NCBI GenBank assembly: GCA_000711775.1 | Contig: ARYC01025427.1 | Coordinates: 1 to 64,000, forward strand | Reading direction: 5' to 3' | DNA: 64,000 nucleotides | Source: Oxytricha trifallax | Lineage: Eukaryota; Ciliophora; Spirotrichea; Sporadotrichida; Oxytrichidae | Shown: piece by piece, positions 57,900-64,000 of the stretch | Layout of the letters: each line of letters begins with the position of its first letter | Position numbering within the stretch: the first letter of the stretch is position 1 | Program-made: the position numbers and the translations under genes | Notes under the pieces: model-generated | The model's database searches: none | What the model was told of the DNA's origin: nothing | Seen by the model: only the letters and a program-made list of their open reading frames with translations

Positions 57900-58963
57900 T
57901 CATTCATTTAAGTCTAACACTTATTAATAAACATTCATTCTTCCTTTCCTTGCACATATCGTAGTCTAGTCTTTACCCACTCTCTTGCAACTACTCTGTA
58001 TTAAGTCTACTGTGTCGATTGGTAGATCATGCATTAGGTGATACAGCAAGAGTTTCTTGTAGTGAGTCTTAATCTAACTCCAATAGAATTCGATTCCATT
58101 AAATTGAGGACTGTAAGGAACGTTATACACAGGAGTTATCTTTAATTCTTCATAAGCTTTCTTAGATTCCTTAGTCTTATGAACTGAGAGGTTATCAACA
58201 AACAGGATGATCTCTTGATCGTTGTACTTATCTCTTAGCTTATGTAAGAACTCTATATACTGCTCTCGCTTAATAGAGCGAGGATGAATAACATAAGTTT
58301 CTAAGCCTGAATCTTCACTGATACCAGCCAAAATTGCGTGAGTGACAACCTTAACCTTTTAGTCATACACTTCTATATTATCGTACTTCTTGTACCAAGA
58401 CTTATTAATAAAGGTGTTGAACGTAAACACAGCTTCATCAGCGTGTATGAACTTGATGTTATTATCAATAGACCTCTGCATTTAATCATATATATAGTTT
58501 AAATTATTACTATAAAATGGCAGAGTAAAGTCAATCACTCTCTTCACTCTATTGACAGTCTTGAAGGTAATACCATTCCTTCAATAAATATTTGCGATAG
58601 TCTATGGTGAGATACGCATGTCAGGAAACTTGCGATGAAACATCACAGCTCGCTAGTCAAGTGGGAAATGTGCCCAATACTTAAGAGTCTTAGAATCGCA
58701 GAGATATTCAATATGCTGCTAAGAGAACTTTTATTTTCTTACAGGATGTTATCAAGAACCAGAATTGAAATGCTAAACAGCTAACAAGCAATGATACCTA
58801 ACTGTTGAGGCACTCTTGCGCAGGAGCTTAGCTATAGCAGCATAATTCATAACTGGTTTGAGTTAGTCTAAATTAATACTCGCACCATACCTAAGCTTAA
58901 GCAGTAAATCTAAATATTTCTCATCATAAATAGACCCCAAAATCGCTAATTTCTATTTCTCAT
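57900..58963 (-). pseudogene. TBE transposase (42-kDa, DDE), two nonsense codons
   Basis: ATG 58961-58963, with a one-base deletion soon after; then GSIYDEKYLDLLLKLRYG and a frame that holds to TGA 57900. The catalytic core is complete: HADEAVFTFN, LFVDNLSVHK and FNGIEFYWS, with 34 residues between the second Asp and the Glu, as in the Tc1/IS630 superfamily (the TBE-type D-D-E described for ciliate elements). TGA codons after NSGS and after IANIY interrupt it without a frame change. N-terminal 100 residues likely hold the helix-turn-helix that binds the terminal repeats (inference). Confidence 0.9.
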
Positions 58964-58980
58964 TTTGCAAACTGGCATAA

Positions 58981-59065
58981 TTTCTCTACTAACCCTAATA
59001 AAACCCCAACTTTACCCTACTAATCAAAGCACTTATAAACCTCACTAAGGGGTTTTGGGGTTTTG
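58981..59065. repeat. TBE-3 right terminal inverted repeat
   Basis: Inverted copy of 54947-55031 ending GGGGTTTTGGGGTTTTG. Confidence 0.95.
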
Positions 59066-59068
59066 AAT

Positions 59069-60199
59069 AATGCTAGATATATTATTTTTATAATTATATT
59101 CTGTAGAAAATCAATATATAGTTGAATTGCTTTAAATTATGATTGAAGATGTCTTAAATTTTAATTAGAGCATAAGCTAAAGTTATCTCTTCACAATTTC
59201 TCTTTAAGCTATAGAGAAAAGTGTTGATGCCATAACTTACATCGTAATTTCTGACATGTCATCATTAACAACCCTCTTTTTTTATCATTAAATTTAGTTA
59301 ATTTTACCATAATATTATAAAGGGAATATCCTAAAGACTAGCAATTCTTTTTTATACATAACTGTATTAACACAAAGAATTGCAAAATAATATATTTCAT
59401 CATTTAAAGAAAAAATTCATTAATATTACTCTCATTATTAGTCTCATAAAAAGATTTACAAGATATTAGTATTATGTTTTCCAAAAATATAGTTTGCAAA
59501 TCAAACAATTTTACTGTTTTTTTTAAAAAATAATTGATTAAATCAAATGATTATAATTTAAAATAAATTATCTAATCTTTTAGTTATTATACAAGCAAAA
59601 TTTATCTATTAACAACATGGTTTTTTAATCAATTTAAGAATGAATTATACAAGTAGTAATTTTCTCTTTTTTCATAAAGTTCTTTACTCTCTTTGTTTTC
59701 AGTAAAATCATTTTTATCAGTTAAAAATACCAGCAATAAAATGAATTTTGTTAAAGTAGATTTATAGTGAAAGATTTTCTCAAATATATCTGAAAAATTA
59801 CATTAAAAAATATTTTCCTTTCCTGTTAAGATTTAGATCATTAGTATAAATGATTGAATAAAATATAAATTAATAAATTACTTGATTATAACAAATTAAC
59901 TTATCAAGTTAAACAACTTTAACCAATGAATCATTGTAATAACATTTGATTACGCGATTACTAAAGTTAATTTTTGATATTTATAAATTATAAATTTAAT
60001 TATTATAAACTACCCTTTTCTTATTTTAGTTACATCTTGCTGTGTAATAATTTCCAAATATTTAATCTTTTTCATAGGCATTTTTATTTATTATCTTCTT
60101 AGATTATATCAAGGTAAAATTTTATAGAATCTTACTTGAAAAAATAATAAACATATTAAATATATTTGATACGTTATTTGTATATGTTTTTATTAATTT
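59069..60199. other. AT-rich region
   Basis: Nothing recognised; above 80% A+T. Confidence 0.4.
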
Positions 60200-60440
60200 A
60201 CCAAAATTTGAATAATAATAAACGTGTGGCATTAGCTTATATCTAGCATTAAATAGAGTTCTTAAGTTGGTGAAGCCAGTAATAATTCTTCCCTTAGCAC
60301 AATATTTGATTATTATATTTTTTAGTGTTGTTTCATCAATGTTTTGGTAAGCAAGGCTATCACCTTAAACATTGTTTCATTTATCACTTAAAAATATGAA
60401 TATCTTCTGCTGTGGCAATCTATTATTCTTTGTAAATTCT
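60200..60440 (-). pseudogene. Coding remnant
   Basis: Minus strand: LPQQKIFIFLSDK, an in-frame TGA, then GDSLAYQNIDETTLKNIIIK, YCAKGRIITGFTNLRTLFNA. Strongly protein-like for about 70 codons. No family assigned; the Asn-Ile-Asp-Glu-Thr-Thr-Leu-Lys stretch recalls LRR or F-box proteins only loosely. Confidence 0.4.
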
Positions 60441-62474
60441 AATTTACCTAGATTATTGCTTGCTTAATTTTAATTTAAATGAAAAAGAGAAGCCCTATAT
60501 TGAAAAGTTCTAATCTACCACAGTAAATCATATTAATATTTAATTACCTAGATTTTATGTAAAGTATTATAATTTTGTGTTGCCTTGTTGCTATTTGTAA
60601 ATGAATTGCATTAAATGCAAGAAATTAAAACAGTAAAATGAGGAGGTAAAAAGAATATGTATATATAGCAAAAATTATAAAAGTTTGGTAAATAAAATTA
60701 TGCATTTAAAATTGTTTATTAATGAAAAAGTTCTCTTAATGCCTTATTTTTATTTATTATATATTAGTGGGACTTATATCTATTCAGGTCTTTTCTTATT
60801 TTCTTAAAATAACTTAAGGTTTTAATTGATTGTTAAAATGATAGATATTTTAGGATTCAAGAAATGAATCAATGTATCCATTTTAATGATTAAAGAAATG
60901 GTGCATCTTAAGTCGTTCATATAGAGAAAATTATTGGTTTTAAAATCTATATATATATATATATAAATAATCGAAATTTAGTCTTTATAACATATTTTAG
61001 TAAAATGTATTATTAAAGTATTATTGAAAGACATAATCACGCTGAAAGTCTTATGATAAGTTAATTATAGTTAAAGAATGTCAACTATGGTTGTTATTTA
61101 TTATTCACTTAAAATAATAGCATTATTCTAATTAGACCTTTAGTGAAAAAATATTGTTGATAAAATTTACCATTATAATTTTATTCACTAATTTCAAGTT
61201 TCAATTCAATAAATTAATATAAGAGTTATAACTATTAAAAAAGTTAAAAAAACTATGTTAAAAAGTTGATGCTAAATAGCATTTATTACGATTAATTAAG
61301 TTAATAAGAGATTATTCAATTGTTAACGATAAAATGTTTCTTTTAATAAATGCAGAACTAATCTGCCCAAATCAATTTTAAGGATTCATAATAAGGATTT
61401 TATCAGGAAAATACTACTCAAATGAATTGATTACCAACTAAATGATTAAATATTTTGAAATCACTAATCAAGCATATATACCGATGAATCATTTAAACTC
61501 TATATATTTTAAACTGGATAGCATTTCAAGAAATTCCTTTTACTTTTTATCATCCTATTAGATAATTAAATTAAATCTATATTTAATTATAAATATATTA
61601 AATAAAATAAATTAATTTATCTTAATTATTTCGCTAAGAGGTAAAATGGATACTTTTAAATAATAATATCCTCCAACTTCATGAATATTCTTTTAGGTTA
61701 TATGAGAGTTTTTAAACCTAAATCTGTGAATCTTTTTATTAAAATAAAGTTATTTGATATACTTAATTAATAGAAGCATTTAGCATTTGAAATAAAAATG
61801 ATATAGTAGAATATATAGCTTAAATAGCCATCTCGATTAAGATTATTTATACTATACAAATTTAAAATGTTAATCAATTTTTTATAAATAAATGCCACTA
61901 TTTCTTTATAAATTATTTATTTTATTGAATGATATTTAATACAAATTATTCCAATTTTTTATATAAGCTTATTTCAAATGTTACTATAACTTTTTTTGCT
62001 TATTTAGTTATATTTATAATCTAATCTAATAAATTAAATCTGCTTATTATCAAATACATAGTCGAATTTTAAAAATAAAAATCAAGAATCATAAATCCAA
62101 TAAGAAATATGGAAAATTATTTGTAGCTACTGATTATTTTATATTTATATATTTACCTAAATAAACTTACAATAATAAGCTCATTTAAAAGAGAACACCT
62201 CAGAATAATAATTTCACCTCTATAAATAAGTGTTCAAGATTAAATTAAAAAAAGATAAGGTTGGTTAAAGTAATTTAAAAAATAAAAAAGAATCATTATG
62301 GGTATTTAAAGCTTTTACAATAATCATAAATTTATAAGTTATTTAAATATAATTAAATTTTTGAATTTTTCCTAATTATCATCAATCAATACAGTAACAA
62401 CTTAAAAATTATTGTTTGATTAAATAGTTTAATATAGAGTCCTATATAATATTTACTAACATTTATTGCTAATG
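60441..62474. other. AT-rich region
   Basis: Low complexity throughout, (AT)n at 60950-60964. No gene, element end or RNA recognised. Confidence 0.4.
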
Positions 62475-63420
62475 AAATCAGGAGTACCTCAAATACACTC
62501 TAGATTTAATATAAAAAAGTATATCTGGATTTGACCAATAGTGGATCTTGCACATTATGGACACTTGATAGCGAGCAATATATGAGAGGGCTTGATTAGA
62601 AGAAATGTCTCATTTTCAAGAATACTGAGGCACTATTAGAATAGCTAATATCGCAGTTGTAGAAAATAGTTAATCCAAAATATCACCTAACTCTTGGTAC
62701 TAACAATCCATGGGACTCTTTGAGCAACTTAAAGATCTATTCAAGCTTATTTGAGGTAGTTTTTATGCGAATTGATCAATGATGTAGAAGCCACATTTCG
62801 ATTAATGATGCCCGTATAAATGCATTGAGTGAAAGTGGAAAATATATACAAAGCCTTGAATTCGTTGGTTCACACAGCGTAAATCAGTTTCTCATATCTT
62901 TGAAACTTAAGAAGAGACATTTGGTCCTTAGAATTGATCGAGGAGCTATGTATTGACAAGAGCGCTTGGGAACACCGATTGGGTAGGTATAATAAATCTC
63001 CTGATAGTAGTTGAGAAACTCAGGAATCCATTCTAGGCAAATTAGAAAATACCCTATTTTGAGCAGATTAACAATAAAGTAACAGGAAATCACCTGTACC
63101 ATATCTATCGCATTAAGTGGAACTACAAGTAGCCACCAGAAAAAAAAATCTCGTTATTCAAGACGGAAATGCAACTAATGCCCAAGAATATTGCCACCAA
63201 ACCATTCAAATGATACAGACATGTGAAGAGGAGCCTGGGTAAATTTAAATAATGCAGGTGAGAAAAAATGTGAACTTCAATATCTCTGCTCCTAGGAGGC
63301 TTGTCTGAGTCGTAAGTTCCACCGTCGTGAGATAGCTTGATCCGCGTTGAGTGGTGCATTTGGTACCTTCTTTATTCAAAGATTTTTTCAGGACTTCGTT
63401 TGCAATAAGGTAATATTTAA
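62475..63420 (+). pseudogene. Hypothetical gene remnant with TGA codons and a shift
   Basis: First frame: KKVYLDLTNSGSCTLWTLDS, QKKCLIFKNTEALLEQL, KYHLTLGTNNPWDSLSNLKI, TGA at 62780, then INDARINALSESGKYIQSLE, FVGSHSVNQFLISLK. A shift near 62900 leads to LRRDIWSLELIEELCIDKSA, WEHRLGRYNKSPDSS and, after two TGA codons, NLVIQDGNATNAQEYCHQTI. Some LRR character (YLDL, SLEF) but no clear repeat. Overlapping minus-strand ORFs at 62884-63427 are weaker. Unknown function. Confidence 0.5.
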
Positions 63421-63497
63421 AAATCATGAAATTTAATGTAAGAAAGATTCAAATTATTTTGATTATTTTCAAGAGTAATTATAACTATCATAGATGA

Positions 63498-63762
63498 GGA
63501 AGAAAGGCTGTATAAGGTATATTGAAGGGAGTGTGCAGCTAATTTACAAATAAAAACACTGAATAATTTAGAAAGGTAATAAAAAGGCATCCCTTAAACA
63601 TAGATAAACAATGTAAAATCACTCTGCTATATCCCTGACACTAGTAAAGGAGTGGAAGCTCTCTCTGAAACATTCAACAACATCAGAGATGAGATAAATT
63701 ACCAGTATAAGTTTTTGAGATACTTCTGCACCACTTTTAAACGAGAGGAATACTTGTAGTGA
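63498..63762 (+). CDS. Exon pair of a hypothetical gene
   Basis: Exon 63498-63575 (GILKGVCSQFTNKNTEQFRK), a 28-nt GT..AG intron (63576-63603) and exon 63604-63762 (INNVKSLCYIPDTSKGVEAL, SETFNNIRDEINYQYKFLRY, FCTTFKREEYL) ending at TGA 63760. The splice joins one frame cleanly. On the same strand as the remnant upstream, so probably its 3' part. No family recognised. Confidence 0.5.
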
Positions 63763-64000
63763 CCAGTAAGAGCATCATAGAGCTGGTTGCATATAAACTG
63801 ATAAACAAGAATCTCTATGGTTATTGTAAAAAATAAGTATATTATTAAATTCTGGTACTTGTTTGAGAGATTTTAAATTTTCATATAATTACAACTGCTT
63901 GATTAAATTTTTATTAAATTCAGTTTGAGTATTTTAAAGACTAATGCATATATTGAAATTTATAATTTTCATCATTTTAATTTATCTACCAATTTCAATA
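63763..64000. other. 3' flank
   Basis: A few protein-like codons continue after the TGA (PVRASQSWLHIN), then AT-rich DNA to the window end. Confidence 0.3.

Larger units (their letters stand above)
54947..59065 (+). mobile_element. TBE-3: complete telomere-bearing element
   Basis: 4119 bp, matching the roughly 4.1-kb size known for TBE1. Starts CAAAACCCCAAAACCCC and ends with its exact complement; inverted repeats are about 85 bp. Perfect AAT duplications flank it (54944-54946 and 59066-59068), matching the AnT preference of the family. Gene order: 57-kDa (minus), repeat array, 22-kDa (plus), transposase (minus). Somatic nuclei lack these elements because they are excised during development. 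Confidence 0.96.

Noticed and set aside
63123..63427. Minus-strand ORFs near the right end
   Set aside because: They overlap plus-strand frames with better protein character and an intron that joins cleanly downstream.
1..64000. CRISPR arrays, bacterial operons, ribosome-binding sites
   Set aside because: The code, introns and transposons are eukaryotic/ciliate; no regularly spaced direct repeats with unique spacers occur.

Overview
The window looks like germline (micronuclear) DNA of a spirotrich ciliate of the Oxytricha/Sterkiella/Stylonychia type. Four things point there. The DNA is very AT-rich. Almost every believable reading frame uses TAA and TAG as glutamine and ends at TGA. The putative introns are tiny (26-51 nt). 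Several transposons end in C4A4C4A4C4, the spirotrich telomere repeat, and match the TBE (telomere-bearing element) family in layout: a 57-kDa zinc-finger/kinase gene, a 22-kDa gene and a Tc1/IS630-type DDE transposase. Such DNA is removed when the somatic nucleus forms. I cannot mark retained segments, eliminated segments or pointers without the somatic sequence.

Layout. 1-2042: right part of a decayed TBE (TBE-A). 2416-3233: a membrane-protein gene resembling sphingomyelin synthase/PAP2_C with both catalytic histidines changed. 3895-4340: leucine-rich-repeat remnant. 4919-6731: a second, older TBE remnant. 6.9-17.6 kb: a run of coding remnants, including a two-intron gene (7612-8559), a pyruvate-kinase homologue (10957-12672), a possible flippase-like ATPase remnant (14690-15410) and a 1.3-kb frame-preserved remnant (16270-17568). 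18706-19120 and 33926-34345: two related fold-back elements. 19461-21095 and 52770-54190: retroposon-like units with short ORFs, a 3' hairpin and an ATT-rich tail. 21771-25905: near full-length TBE-B. 29.6-33 kb: more coding remnants. 40477-41850: an inverted-repeat unit holding an eIF6 fragment, a secreted-protein fragment and a 266-bp element. 44461-45677: a gene-less TBE derivative. 54947-59065: a complete TBE (TBE-3) with a perfect AAT duplication. 62475-63762: another coding remnant with an intron. Several 0.4-0.6 kb GC-rich islands (35.2, 42.4, 46.5 and 50.0 kb) stand out and carry no convincing gene.

Two themes recur. First, TBE genes and their cis-acting DNA seem to work as a unit: a divergent promoter region between the 57-kDa and 22-kDa genes carries a dense repeat array whose spacer is shared between elements but whose palindromic core is element-specific, and a gene-less derivative keeps just the termini and this array. 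Second, host-like coding remnants keep one reading frame over a kilobase or more yet contain scattered in-frame TGA codons and lost catalytic residues. That fits decay dominated by base substitution rather than indels. All product calls come from reading translations by eye; none has been checked by database search.
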